NCBI RefSeq assembly: GCF_004329815.1
Contig: NZ_SJPE01000010.1
Span: 1 to 64,000, forward strand
DNA: 64,000 nucleotides
Direction: 5' to 3'
From: Flavobacterium silvisoli
GTDB taxonomy: Bacteria > Bacteroidota > Bacteroidia > Flavobacteriales > Flavobacteriaceae
The notes beneath the pieces are model-generated. The model saw only the letters and a list, made by a program, of their open reading frames with translations, was not told the DNA's origin and did not search any database. The translations under genes were made by a program, and so were the position numbers. Positions 38,742 to 48,162 of the stretch are shown piece after piece; within the stretch, counting starts at the first letter, position 1; every line of letters starts with the position of its first letter.

Positions 38742-40409
38742 TTGAAAAAGATTTTCTTCTTTTTTTTATTTTACCTTCTGTGCGGAACTCTCTCGGCACA
38801 AAATTTCTATCTCAAAATCAGCGGACAAAACAATCAAGAAACAAAAATAATTGACAGCATAGGATATATTTCAAAGCATCAAAACATCAAATCTATTGTT
38901 GACGAAAACAATTCACTTCTCAAAAAGATAATAAAAACAGGCTTTACCGAAAGTCAAATCATCGAAAACTCCAAACTTAACGACTCTACTTTTTTGTTCA
39001 AATTCGAGCTTGGAAAACGAATAAATTATGCACGCATATATATAGGTATAAAATTTCAGGAAAATATACCGGCAAATTACCCATTGAAAAATGACACTTT
39101 ACTACTCCCGTATCAGGAAACGGAAAACTTTTTGAACGCTGTATTGAAAAAATTAGAAGGCAACGGTTTTTCGATGGCTAAAGTCAAATTGACAAATCTT
39201 CAAAAAAAGAACGACTGCATCATAGCCGACCTTTCAGTCACGAAAGAGGTCAAAAGAACACTGAACGACATTGTCATAAAAGGCTATGATAAATTTCCGG
39301 ACGGACACAAAAAAAACATGCTTCGCCTTTACCGCAATAAAATTTTCAATCAAAAGAATCTGGATAAACTCTACAATGATTTTGATAAATTCAGATTTGT
39401 TAAACAGAGTAAATATCCTGAAATCCTTTTCACCAAGGATTCTACCAAAGTTTATGTGTATTTAGAAAAAACAAAAGCCAATACGTTTGACGGCTACATT
39501 GGTTTCACCAACGACGAAAATAAAAAAATGGTCTTCAGCGGGTATCTTGATTTGGTTTTAAATAACATTCTGAATTCAGGCGAAAAACTTGCACTATATT
39601 GGAAAAGCAACGGACAAGATCAAAAAACCTTCAACCTGAACGTTGAAATCCCGTATCTTTTTAAAAGCCCTATCGGACTCAAAACAGAATTAAACATTTT
39701 CAAGCAAGACAGCACATTTCAAAATACGCGGACTTCAATTGATCTGGGTTATTATTTCAACTACAATACCCGACTGTATTTAGGCTATCAATCAACAGAG
39801 TCGAGCGACATCCAAAACTCAAACACAACAACCCTGAGCGACTTTAACAATTCGTTCACCACCACTTCATTGGAATTCATCGATTTAAAAAACGATGATT
39901 TTCTATTCCCCGAAAAAACCACACTGAATTTCAAAACCGGTTTTGGCAAAAGAACCACCAAACTGATTTCAGACAATCAATTTTTTGCAAGCCTGAACCT
40001 GAAACACAACCTGTACCTGAACGAAAAAAATATAATTTCTCTCAAAACTCAAAATTTTTATCTGCAAAGCAACGATTACATCGTTAATGAACTTCAGCGA
40101 TTTGGCGGAATCAATTCGATACGGGGATTCAACGAAAACAGTCTCCAGGGCAACATCTTCAACTCGTTACTGACCGAATACAGATACGTGCTAGCCTCAA
40201 ACCTCTACATCCACTCCATCATTGATTACGGCCAACTACAAGACAACACCACTAACAGCAAGACCAACTTGCTCGGACTGGGATTTGGTTTCGGATTACT
40301 TTCTAAAAACGGACTTTTTAACATGGTTTATGCCACCGGAAGCACAAATAATCAAGCTGTTAAACTATCCAATTCTATAGTTCACATTAGTTTTAGAGCT
40401 AATTTTTAA
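38742..40409 (+). CDS. Omp85-superfamily outer membrane barrel protein
   Basis: The 555-residue protein starts with TTG: an in-frame TGA lies seven codons upstream and no ATG intervenes before the signal peptide (KKIFFFFLFYLLCGTLSAQ). Residues of about 20-230 have POTRA-like features; the rest is a beta-barrel. The C-terminal part shows the Omp85 lid-loop motif RFGGINSIRGFNE and a following ExR (TEYRYV), and the chain ends in aromatic Phe (SFRANF). It resembles BamA/TamA/ShlB relatives, but is shorter than BamA. The substrate is unknown. It is divergent from rpsL and precedes the SusCD genes by about 100 bases. Confidence 0.8.
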   Translation: MKKIFFFFLFYLLCGTLSAQNFYLKISGQNNQETKIIDSIGYISKHQNIKSIVDENNSLLKKIIKTGFTESQIIENSKLNDSTFLFKFELGKRINYARIYIGIKFQENIPANYPLKNDTLLLPYQETENFLNAVLKKLEGNGFSMAKVKLTNLQKKNDCIIADLSVTKEVKRTLNDIVIKGYDKFPDGHKKNMLRLYRNKIFNQKNLDKLYNDFDKFRFVKQSKYPEILFTKDSTKVYVYLEKTKANTFDGYIGFTNDENKKMVFSGYLDLVLNNILNSGEKLALYWKSNGQDQKTFNLNVEIPYLFKSPIGLKTELNIFKQDSTFQNTRTSIDLGYYFNYNTRLYLGYQSTESSDIQNSNTTTLSDFNNSFTTTSLEFIDLKNDDFLFPEKTTLNFKTGFGKRTTKLISDNQFFASLNLKHNLYLNEKNIISLKTQNFYLQSNDYIVNELQRFGGINSIRGFNENSLQGNIFNSLLTEYRYVLASNLYIHSIIDYGQLQDNTTNSKTNLLGLGFGFGLLSKNGLFNMVYATGSTNNQAVKLSNSIVHISFRANF

Positions 40410-40506
40410 GAACTTATGAACTTTAACATTAAAAACTTGCACTTATATTAGGATTTTTAAGATTATTTTAAGAATTTTGAAAGACTAATTATAACCAAAT
40501 TAAATA

Positions 40507-43500
40507 ATGAAAACAAAGTTAAATGGATTCTTGACGCTATTCATAGCGTTGTTGGTGCAAATCTCTTTTGCACAAGAGAGGGTAGTAACAGGTGTTGTTT
40601 CGGATAACGCCGGTTTACCTATTCCGGGAGTTAACGTTCTTGTTAAAGGAACTAAACTGGGAACCCAAACTGATTTCGACGGGAAGTTCTCAATCAAAGC
40701 CAGTCCGAATCAAACTCTTATTTTTAATTTCGTCGGGATGAAAACACAGGAAATTACTGCGTCTTCTGCAACGATTAACGTAAAAATGAAGGATGATGCA
40801 GTTGAATTGGAAGGAGTTGTGGTTACTGCTTTTGGCATCAAAAGAAATCCTAAAAAGTTGGGATATGCTGTTTCCTCAGTTAAAAGTGGTGATGTAACAG
40901 AAGTTGCAGAACCTGACTTAACAAGAGCACTATCAGGAAAGGTAGCTGGGGTTAATGTGAATTTTTCTACCGGAGTTGCCGGAGCTTCTAATCAAATTAC
41001 CATCAGAGGTGTTAATTCATTAGTTGGAAACACCCAGCCTTTAATAATTGTTGACGGAGTTGCTTATAGCAGTGATCAAATAACTAGTTCAAGTCAAATA
41101 ACCGGCGGAGGGGGGTATGAAAGTGCTTTATCTACTCTAGATCCAAATGACATAGCTAGCATCAACGTACTAAAAAGTACAGCAGCTGCGGCTCTATATG
41201 GTTCGAGAGCCATGAACGGAGTTATCGTTATCACAACAAAATCTGGCTCATCAAAATCCGGAAAAAATGAAAAAATGAGTGTAAATGTTGGTATGGGAAC
41301 TTATTTTGAAAACATAGCAAACTTACCTGATTATCAAAACACTTATGGGGCGGGATCCAATTTTAATTATTCGAATGCTAATGGTTCGTGGGGTCCCAGA
41401 TTTGATTCATTAGCCACTATTCCAACTTGGCCTACATTATTAGCTGCGTTTCCTGATCAATTTGGTCCAACAGTCCCTTATGTTGCCAAGCCAAATAACG
41501 TCAAAGACTTATTCAGGACAGGCACTGTTCTAGATCGAACTGTAGGCTTAAACTACTCAGGTCAAGATGGAAATTTTAGTGTAACAATATCTGACATGAA
41601 ACAAGACGGTTATATCCCGTATAATTCTTATGACAGAACATCAATGTCTGCAGGTGGAAATTTTAAATTGAATGACAGATTAACAGCAGGAGCCAACATG
41701 AGTTTCTCTAAAACAAAACAAATTGGTGGATTCTTTGGGGAAAATCAATTCGACGGAGCTTCCTCTTCTTTTGCTAGAACCTTGTTTTTAGCAAGAAACT
41801 GGGATTTTAACTTACCTTACACAAATCCTGTAACTGGTGCTTCTGTAACTCCAAATGGAACCCAATTTGACCACCCTCTTTGGTCTTGGCAACATGATCA
41901 AATTATCACAAAAACTAATAGAGTAGTGGCTGGTTTAAATTTGAACTATAAATTTAACGATCACATTTCTACCTCATACAGAATTGGAGTAAACAGATAT
42001 ACCCTAAACAGAGATGAGATTCGCGATATAGGTTCAAGAGCTAACAACGGATTAGGTGATTTGAAAAAGGACAACTTCATCAATGAAGACATTGAGTCGT
42101 CTTTACTTTTTAACTTTGACTATAAATTAACTGAAAACTTAAGTTTTGCTGCCATTTTAGGGAATAACGTTTTACAAAACAACTTTTCCAGAGAAGTTAA
42201 TGAAGGTATAGATTTTGTACTTCCAAATATTTTCACATTTGGAAATGTAACCAGTATTAAAAATTTAGTTGATGAACGTGCTCAGAAAAGAAACGTTGGT
42301 GTTTTTGCGGACTTAACATTAAATTACAAAGACTACTTATTTTTAAATACCACCGGCAGAAATGACTGGAGTTCATCATTACCAAAAAAGAATAATTCTT
42401 ACTTCTATCCATCAGTAAGTGCTTCATTGATAGTAACAGATGCTTTACAAATGAAAAGCGAAATATTGACATACGCAAAATTAAGAGCCAGTTTTGCCAG
42501 AGTAGGTAGAGATGCTGATGCAGAGTTCACGAGAATTGCATATACGCAAGGTAATGCTTATAACGGAAATCCCGTAATTGGAAATCCAACTTCTTTAGGA
42601 GATCAATCAGTAACTCCTGAATTTTCTTCTGAATTTGAATTTGGTACTGATTTAGAATTCTTTAACAAACGTATAGTGGTTGACTTAACATTATACAACA
42701 AAAAAACAACTGATTTGATTACACCTATTGTTGTTCCTTCTTCAAGTGGTTATCAACAGTACAATACTAATGCTGGTTCTATTGAAAACAAAGGAATTGA
42801 ATTAGGACTTACTTTAGTTCCAGTTAAAGCGAATGACTTTAAGTGGACATTATATACCATGTTCACAAAAAACAAAAACGAAGTGACAGAACTAAAAGAA
42901 GGCTTAGACCGAATACAACTTGATCCAAACCAAGTAGCATATGCCATTCCTGGACAATCATTCGGGGTGTTTTATGGTACAAAATTTGCCCGTGATGCGA
43001 ATGGAAATTATTTAATTAATCCATCCGGAGGAGGTATTATTCAAGACCCAGAATTAGGTATAATTGGTGATCCAAATGCTGATTTTAAAGTTAGTTTTAC
43101 CAATACTTTTGCATACAAGGGATTTAGTTTAAAATCCCAATTCGATTGGAAACAAGGTGGAGACATAAGCTCAGTAACTATTCAAAGTTTGTTAGGACGA
43201 GGAGTTACTAAAGACACTGAAGATAGAGAAAGAACTTTCGTTATACCGGGTTATTATGGTAATAATGATGGTACCCCAATACTAGACGGAAGTGGTAATC
43301 AAATTCCAAATACAACTCAGATAAGTATGAATGAGTTATATTTTTCACCTGCCGGAGGTAACACTTTTGGTATCAATAGTGTGGACGAGGCTTCTATATA
43401 TGATGGAACAGTATTCAGACTAAGAGAACTTAGTTTAACTTATGATGTCCCTTCATCTGTATTGAAAAAAACACCTTTCGGTAAAATTAGTTTCAGTCTC

Positions 43501-43659
43501 ATTGGAAGTAATCTATGGTATTTTGCACCTAATGTTCCTAAATATACCAATTTTGACCCAGAAACAACAAGTTATGGTTCTACTACCCTACAGGGTATTG
43601 AAACATCTGCAGCACCAACAGCTAAGAGATATGGATTCAAAGTTAATTTAACATTTTAA
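40507..43659 (+). CDS. SusC/RagA family TonB-linked outer membrane transporter
   Basis: The 1050-residue protein has a signal peptide (LTLFIALLVQISFAQ). It is followed by a carboxypeptidase-regulatory-like domain (about 25-100; VSDNAGLPIPGVNVLVKGTKLGTQTDFDGKFSIKA), a TonB-dependent plug (about 105-230; VVVTAFGIKRNPKKLGYAVSSV, ITIRGVNSLVGNTQPLIIVDGV, LYGSRAMNGVIVITTKSG) and a 22-strand barrel ending in YGFKVNLTF. Such transporters import ligands captured by SusD partners. It is followed 11 bases later by its SusD partner. The ligand is not evident, because no glycosidase or peptidase gene adjoins. Confidence 0.96.
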   Translation: MKTKLNGFLTLFIALLVQISFAQERVVTGVVSDNAGLPIPGVNVLVKGTKLGTQTDFDGKFSIKASPNQTLIFNFVGMKTQEITASSATINVKMKDDAVELEGVVVTAFGIKRNPKKLGYAVSSVKSGDVTEVAEPDLTRALSGKVAGVNVNFSTGVAGASNQITIRGVNSLVGNTQPLIIVDGVAYSSDQITSSSQITGGGGYESALSTLDPNDIASINVLKSTAAAALYGSRAMNGVIVITTKSGSSKSGKNEKMSVNVGMGTYFENIANLPDYQNTYGAGSNFNYSNANGSWGPRFDSLATIPTWPTLLAAFPDQFGPTVPYVAKPNNVKDLFRTGTVLDRTVGLNYSGQDGNFSVTISDMKQDGYIPYNSYDRTSMSAGGNFKLNDRLTAGANMSFSKTKQIGGFFGENQFDGASSSFARTLFLARNWDFNLPYTNPVTGASVTPNGTQFDHPLWSWQHDQIITKTNRVVAGLNLNYKFNDHISTSYRIGVNRYTLNRDEIRDIGSRANNGLGDLKKDNFINEDIESSLLFNFDYKLTENLSFAAILGNNVLQNNFSREVNEGIDFVLPNIFTFGNVTSIKNLVDERAQKRNVGVFADLTLNYKDYLFLNTTGRNDWSSSLPKKNNSYFYPSVSASLIVTDALQMKSEILTYAKLRASFARVGRDADAEFTRIAYTQGNAYNGNPVIGNPTSLGDQSVTPEFSSEFEFGTDLEFFNKRIVVDLTLYNKKTTDLITPIVVPSSSGYQQYNTNAGSIENKGIELGLTLVPVKANDFKWTLYTMFTKNKNEVTELKEGLDRIQLDPNQVAYAIPGQSFGVFYGTKFARDANGNYLINPSGGGIIQDPELGIIGDPNADFKVSFTNTFAYKGFSLKSQFDWKQGGDISSVTIQSLLGRGVTKDTEDRERTFVIPGYYGNNDGTPILDGSGNQIPNTTQISMNELYFSPAGGNTFGINSVDEASIYDGTVFRLRELSLTYDVPSSVLKKTPFGKISFSLIGSNLWYFAPNVPKYTNFDPETTSYGSTTLQGIETSAAPTAKRYGFKVNLTF

Positions 43660-43670
43660 TAAATATAAAA

Positions 43671-45386
43671 ATGAAACTCATCAATAAAATAAGAAACAAC
43701 AAAGTTATTGTAGTTTTATCTTTATTTTCAACATTTTTTCTAAGTTGTAGTAATTATTTAGATGTTGATAAAGATACCGACTACCCTACAACCGCGCCAT
43801 TAAACTTTTTACTAACTAATGCTCAGGTAGGCACTGCTTTAGTAGGAGATTTCAATAATAACACAGGACGTCTTCTTTCTACTTACACACATCAAATGAC
43901 GTCAAGAGAAGAAGAAGACCAATATGGTATTAAAGTTAACAATATCAATATGAACAATGACTGGGATGCCATTTATCTTGGTTTGACTGATTTTGAAACC
44001 ATCATCAGACAAGGTACCGACACGGGAAACATGGTATACGTCGGCGTAGCACAGATGCATAAAGCATATCTTATGTCATATGCTGTTGACTTATGGGGAG
44101 ATGTCCCTTTTAGCGAAGCAACACAGTTGGCAACCTCAGGAATTATTAATCCTAAATTTGACGACCAGAAACAAATATATGCTGCTATATTTGATTTAAT
44201 TGAAACAGCAAAAATAAATCTTGCAAGCAATTTAGGAACTGAAAAGCCTGGAGTAGATGATTTATACTATGGAGGAGACACTGACAAATGGATTAGATTT
44301 GCAAATACACTCAAATTAAAACTTTATAATCAAACCAGACTTACATCTGACTTTGACCAAGCAGGCTTTGATGCATTAATTGCAGAGAATAATTTCTTCA
44401 GTTCTAATGCAGACGACTTCCAATTCAATAGATATGATGCAATCTCACCATCGAATGAAAGAAATCAGCTATTCATCGAAGCTTACGAAAGCACTCAATT
44501 TGGCGCATATCAAAGTCCTTGGTTTTATGAAATATTAAAAGGTGTAAATCCGAACATCCACACTGGAAATCCTGACCCAAGAATGCATTATTATTTTTAT
44601 AATCAACTAACTGCCGGTGAATTCCCTCCTGATCAAGGAAACACAGTAACTGGGGATCCTGGTGCTGACTATTGGGATGCATCTACAGGTTTCTTTAGTA
44701 TTCGTTTCGGAAGTACAGGTCCGGACAGAGATAAGAGTGCTGAAAAATCATATACATATCCGGGAATATTCCCTTGTGGCGGCAGATATGATGACGGACT
44801 GGGAGGATCAGTTGAAACACTAAACACAGCATTTAGTGGAAAAGGAAAGGCTCCTCACCGAATATTAACTTATGATGAGTTTTTATACATCCAAGCCGAA
44901 TTAATTCAAGTTGGAAAATTGAGTGGTAATGTTGCTGGAAAACTACAAGATGCAATGACGGCAAGTTTTGCTAAAGTAGATCAGGTAGTTGCGAACAGCG
45001 GAACAAATCAAGCTGTTCCAATTCTAACTGGTAGCCCAGAAGTAGCAACTTTCATTGATAATATAATGACAGAATTCAACTCCGCTTCTGCAGCAAAAAA
45101 ATTAGAAATCATTATGACACAAAAATGGGTAGCAACATTTGGAGACCCTATGGATCAATATACAGATTATAGAAGAACTGGATATCCAGTTTTAGCTAAT
45201 CCTCTTGGTCCATCGCCCGAATATCAATTAAACAATGGGGATGGATTCCCACTTATTGATTCTCAAACAGTACAGAACAATCCATTCCAGTTATCATTCT
45301 ATTGGCCACAATCTGAGTTGAATTCAAATGCAAATGCACCTGCTCAAAAAAATCCGGCAACCTATAAAATATTTTGGGATAATTAA
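43671..45386 (+). CDS. SusD/RagB family nutrient-binding outer membrane lipoprotein
   Basis: The 571-residue protein has a lipobox (TFFLSCSN, Cys near residue 26) and the SusD-like helical repeat fold. Recognisable are NFLLTNAQVG, an early YLGLTDFETII segment, KAYLMSYAVDLWGDVPFSEA, and a C-terminal QKWVATFGDPMDQYTDYRRTGYP motif of the SusD-like_2 group. It forms the lid of the SusC transporter encoded just before it. Confidence 0.95.
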   Translation: MKLINKIRNNKVIVVLSLFSTFFLSCSNYLDVDKDTDYPTTAPLNFLLTNAQVGTALVGDFNNNTGRLLSTYTHQMTSREEEDQYGIKVNNINMNNDWDAIYLGLTDFETIIRQGTDTGNMVYVGVAQMHKAYLMSYAVDLWGDVPFSEATQLATSGIINPKFDDQKQIYAAIFDLIETAKINLASNLGTEKPGVDDLYYGGDTDKWIRFANTLKLKLYNQTRLTSDFDQAGFDALIAENNFFSSNADDFQFNRYDAISPSNERNQLFIEAYESTQFGAYQSPWFYEILKGVNPNIHTGNPDPRMHYYFYNQLTAGEFPPDQGNTVTGDPGADYWDASTGFFSIRFGSTGPDRDKSAEKSYTYPGIFPCGGRYDDGLGGSVETLNTAFSGKGKAPHRILTYDEFLYIQAELIQVGKLSGNVAGKLQDAMTASFAKVDQVVANSGTNQAVPILTGSPEVATFIDNIMTEFNSASAAKKLEIIMTQKWVATFGDPMDQYTDYRRTGYPVLANPLGPSPEYQLNNGDGFPLIDSQTVQNNPFQLSFYWPQSELNSNANAPAQKNPATYKIFWDN

Positions 45387-45401
45387 CATAAAGAAATTAA
45401 A

Positions 45402-46298
45402 ATGAAAAAAATAAAATTAATATTAGTTTCCTTATTTCTCGTGATGTTTGTTGCATCGTGTGAAAAGGATGGTGGTGATTCAGTCATTTCTACTACTAAT
45501 GGTGCAACACCAGATATAAGAAAGATTGCTACCACTGATGCCTTTATTAACTTAGTGGCTGTAAATGACAACGAACCTATCAATTTAGGATTCACTGTTG
45601 ACATTGGATTTGGAGATGTTGCTTCTGCAAACATAATGTTGTTTTATTTCAAAGGAGACAATGTCTACAAAGCAACTTTTGCTACCAGCGTGACTTCTTT
45701 CCCTGCAACATTTAATTTATCGCAAAACGATCTTTTTAATGCATTCACAGAATTAAACGGACCCGAAGATTTAGCAGTTGGTGACGTTTTAAAAGTAACG
45801 GCTGAACTTACTCTTAAAAATGGTACAGTTATTAAAATTTTAAATGATGACGGTTCTGCTAATTATGGAGCTGACATATCCAATTCAAATCTTTTTAAAG
45901 TTTTACAAGCTTACAACGTATCTTGTCCATCTGATTTAGCTGGTACTTATACAGTATTAACTTCTGGCTTTTCTACAGACTCAGGACCGACTCCTGATGA
46001 AAATCCGATAACTGATTTCCCATACACTGTAACAATAACAGCTAATGGTGGTGGTAATTATACTGTATCAGATGCTTTCGGTGGTGTATATATGTTATGG
46101 TATGACATTTACGGATTAGACTTTGAAGTAGAAGGCACATTTAATGACGTTTGCGGAGTAATTTCTGGTGTATTTCCAGAACCTTTCGGAACTGATGTGA
46201 CCTATTCAGGAACTGTAAATCCTGATGGAACATTATCAATCCATTGGGTCAACGGTTATGGTGATGAAGGAGATTCAGTTTATACAAAAGCAGACTAA
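45402..46298 (+). CDS. Lipoprotein, third gene of the SusCD locus
   Basis: The 298-residue protein has a lipoprotein signal (LILVSLFLVMFVASCEK). It has no recognised family, but two features stand out: a beta-rich N-terminal domain and a C-terminal region starting CPSDLAGTYTVLTSGF. It resembles SusE/SusF-type surface lipoproteins in position and size and may bind the same ligand; that is inferred from context. It lies 15 bases after susD and ends at a strong terminator. Confidence 0.7.
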   Translation: MKKIKLILVSLFLVMFVASCEKDGGDSVISTTNGATPDIRKIATTDAFINLVAVNDNEPINLGFTVDIGFGDVASANIMLFYFKGDNVYKATFATSVTSFPATFNLSQNDLFNAFTELNGPEDLAVGDVLKVTAELTLKNGTVIKILNDDGSANYGADISNSNLFKVLQAYNVSCPSDLAGTYTVLTSGFSTDSGPTPDENPITDFPYTVTITANGGGNYTVSDAFGGVYMLWYDIYGLDFEVEGTFNDVCGVISGVFPEPFGTDVTYSGTVNPDGTLSIHWVNGYGDEGDSVYTKAD

Positions 46299-46320
46299 AT
46301 TCTAAAAAAACAAGCTAATA

Positions 46321-46351
46321 GAAACCACCAGTCTTCACTGGTGGTTTTTTT
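46321..46351 (+). terminator. Terminator of the SusCD locus
   Basis: AAACCACCAGT and ACTGGTGGTTT form a perfect 11-bp stem with a CTTC loop followed by seven T. It is 22 bases after the stop of the third gene. Confidence 0.95.
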
Positions 46352-46352
46352 A

Positions 46353-46360
46353 TATCTTTG
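46353..46360 (+). promoter_or_regulatory. Promoter -7 box abutting the rlmB start (TATCTTTG)
   Basis: TATCTTTG, CGGC and then the ATG at 46365. The box begins two bases after the terminator T run. The position implies a message with no or almost no leader. Confidence 0.55.
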
Positions 46361-46364
46361 CGGC

Positions 46365-47099
46365 ATGGAAAAAGAAAATCAAATCTTCGGAATCAGAGCC
46401 ATTATAGAAGCCATTAATGCCGGCAAGGAAATTGATAAAGTATTCATACAAAGCGATGCTCAAGGTGAATTAATGCAGGAATTGATGAAAACGATGAAAA
46501 AAAACAGCATCAATTTCACTTATGTGCCCGTAGAAAAACTAAATCGTCTAACCGCCAACAACCACCAGGGTGCTGTAGCTTCAATAGCTCCCATCATCTT
46601 TGTAAAACTCGAAACACTGGTTGAAAGCGTCATCGAAAGCGGTAAGACTCCCCTATTCTTAATCCTAGACCAACTCAGCGATGCCCGAAACTTCGGAGCC
46701 ATTATCAGAACTGCGGAATGTACAGGTGTTGACGGAATCATAGTCCAAAAAACAGGCTCCGCCCCCGTAAACGGCGATACCGTTAAAACATCGGCAGGTG
46801 CCGTGTTCAATGTACCTATTTGCAAAGTAGACCACATCAAAGACGCCATCTTTTACCTACAAGGCAGCGGAATCAAAACCGTAGCCGCCACCGAAAAAAC
46901 CGAAGACAACCTATACAACGTGTCACTAAACGAACCCGTAGCCATAATCATGGGCAGCGAAGACCGCGGCATTAACCCATCAGTACTCAAAATCGTAGAT
47001 GAAAAAGCGAAGTTACCTATGTTTGGGAGCATAGGTTCCTTAAACGTTTCCGTGGCTTGCGGAGCCTTTCTTTACGAAACTGTACGACAACGTCAATAA
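46365..47099 (+). CDS. rlmB: 23S rRNA (guanosine-2'-O)-methyltransferase RlmB/TrmH family
   Basis: The 244-residue SPOUT methyltransferase shows an N-terminal substrate-binding domain (FGIRAIIEAI...NNHQGAVASIAP) and the three trefoil-knot motifs: DARNFGAIIRTAECTGVDGII, IIMGSEDRGI and FGSIGSLNVSVACGAFLYE. Homologues methylate G2251 of 23S rRNA. I choose the ATG at 46365; a GTG at 46341 in the same frame lies inside the terminator. Its stop is 3 bases before the dispersed element copy C. Confidence 0.93.
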   Translation: MEKENQIFGIRAIIEAINAGKEIDKVFIQSDAQGELMQELMKTMKKNSINFTYVPVEKLNRLTANNHQGAVASIAPIIFVKLETLVESVIESGKTPLFLILDQLSDARNFGAIIRTAECTGVDGIIVQKTGSAPVNGDTVKTSAGAVFNVPICKVDHIKDAIFYLQGSGIKTVAATEKTEDNLYNVSLNEPVAIIMGSEDRGINPSVLKIVDEKAKLPMFGSIGSLNVSVACGAFLYETVRQRQ

Positions 47100-47102
47100 G
47101 AA

Positions 47103-47207
47103 GCGAATGGCTTGGGACTTATCAGTCCTCCCTATTCCCGCTTTACGTTACAATAAAAAAGCTTCCGAACCGGAAGCTTTTTTATTTTCTCTGCAATCGG
47201 GGCTAAA
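47103..47207 (+). repeat. Dispersed element, copy C with a terminator hairpin in its middle
   Basis: It starts GCGAATGG, has CTATTCCCGCTTTACG and ends ATCGGGGCTAAA, as in copies A and B. Instead of the short ACG-loop hairpin it contains a GCTTCCG-AAC-CGGAAGC hairpin flanked by A and T runs. Its end lies 7 bases from the rhomboid stop codon, as copy A lies 8 bases from the carA stop. Confidence 0.75.
47155..47184. terminator. Bidirectional terminator between rlmB and the rhomboid gene
   Basis: A run, GCTTCCG, AAC, CGGAAGC, T run. The stem is 7 bp plus the A/T extension, symmetric, and placed between converging genes. Confidence 0.93.
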
Positions 47208-47214
47208 GAGCCGG

Positions 47215-47979
47215 TTATGGGGTTTCCTTATCCTCGTCTGTCGTTTCTTTAAACACATACACATAATTGATTGGGCTTGCCGGAACTTCTTCCTCCACCA
47301 TCTCAGGTTCTGCCGTATTCACAAAATTACCATTTTCATCAAAGTGCTTCATAAACATATCTTCTTCGGGGTTAAAATCGGGTTGCTCCCAAGGGTATTG
47401 GGTAGCCTTTACATAATCGGGGGTCTTAAAATAAACCGCAAACACAAACCCGCTGATGAGCCCTGCTAAGTGACCTTCCCAGGAAACCTGTTGATCTACC
47501 TCGGGAAAAACATACCATATCAGCCCACCGTAAATCATTACCACTGTTAGCGACAAAGCCATTAAACGGTAATACTGCGTCATGAGTCCTTTAAAAAAAA
47601 TGAAAGAAACCAAAACATAAATCAAACTGCTCGCTCCTACGTGAAACGAACTCCTGCCAATAACCCAGGTAATGATGCCCGAGAGCAGTATCCCATACAC
47701 CAATACTTTTAACGAAATATTGCGGTAAAAATAAATAAGCGCCACCGTAAGGATAAAAAGCGGAATAGAATTATTGGCAATATGATTGAAATTGGCATGC
47801 AAAAACGGACTGAAAATAACGCCTTGCAATCCTGTAACCGTTCGGGGTAAAATACCGTGTGATGTCAAATCTACGTTAAAGCTTCGTTCGACAAAAAAAA
47901 CAGTCCACATGGCCACAAGCAGTAAAGCGGGTACTATCCATACCGAAGGCGTAAATTTGAAATGATGATGATCGTTCAT
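47215..47979 (-). CDS. Rhomboid family intramembrane serine protease
   Basis: The 254-residue membrane protein has at least six predicted helices. The catalytic Ser117 is in GASSLIY and His170 in WEGHLAGLISG, the rhomboid dyad. HANFNHIANN in the first loop is the conserved His/Asn region. I choose the ATG at 47979 (MNDHHHFKFTP); the frame to 48021 adds 14 unrelated residues. A C-terminal cytoplasmic tail of about 60 acidic residues follows the last helix. Substrates are unknown. Confidence 0.92.
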   Translation of the reverse strand: MNDHHHFKFTPSVWIVPALLLVAMWTVFFVERSFNVDLTSHGILPRTVTGLQGVIFSPFLHANFNHIANNSIPLFILTVALIYFYRNISLKVLVYGILLSGIITWVIGRSSFHVGASSLIYVLVSFIFFKGLMTQYYRLMALSLTVVMIYGGLIWYVFPEVDQQVSWEGHLAGLISGFVFAVYFKTPDYVKATQYPWEQPDFNPEEDMFMKHFDENGNFVNTAEPEMVEEEVPASPINYVYVFKETTDEDKETP

Positions 47980-48049
47980 AATAATTGCTGTATTGCAATG
48001 ATTGTTCAAAAACACAGCCAAACTAAAAGTAGTGCTAATTTGTCATACC

Positions 48050-48160
48050 AATTTGAAAATTTGAAGACGAGATAATTTGAAAATTGTAAAAATAACAATC
48101 TAATATAAGTAAATTTGTGCCTTATTGATTTTTGAAAACCCCAATCCATTTTCAAATTAA
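48050..48160. repeat. AT-rich TTTGAAAA repeat region upstream of rarA
   Basis: AATTTGAAAATTTGAAGA at 48050-48067 and a second AATTTGAAAATTG are followed about 80 bases later by CATTTTCAAATTAA just before rarA, making inverted-repeat pairs. The same words occur at 13549-13635. Confidence 0.5.
48110..48117 (+). promoter_or_regulatory. Promoter -7 box of rarA (TAAATTTG)
   Basis: TAAATTTG matches TAnnTTTG. The nearest TTG is 23 bases upstream (48084-48086), at the long end of observed spacing. The leader would be about 40 bases. Confidence 0.5.
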
Positions 48161-48162
48161 CC

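Noticed and set aside
46341-46364. GTG start for rlmB at 46341
   Set aside because: It lies in the stem of the preceding terminator and before the promoter box.
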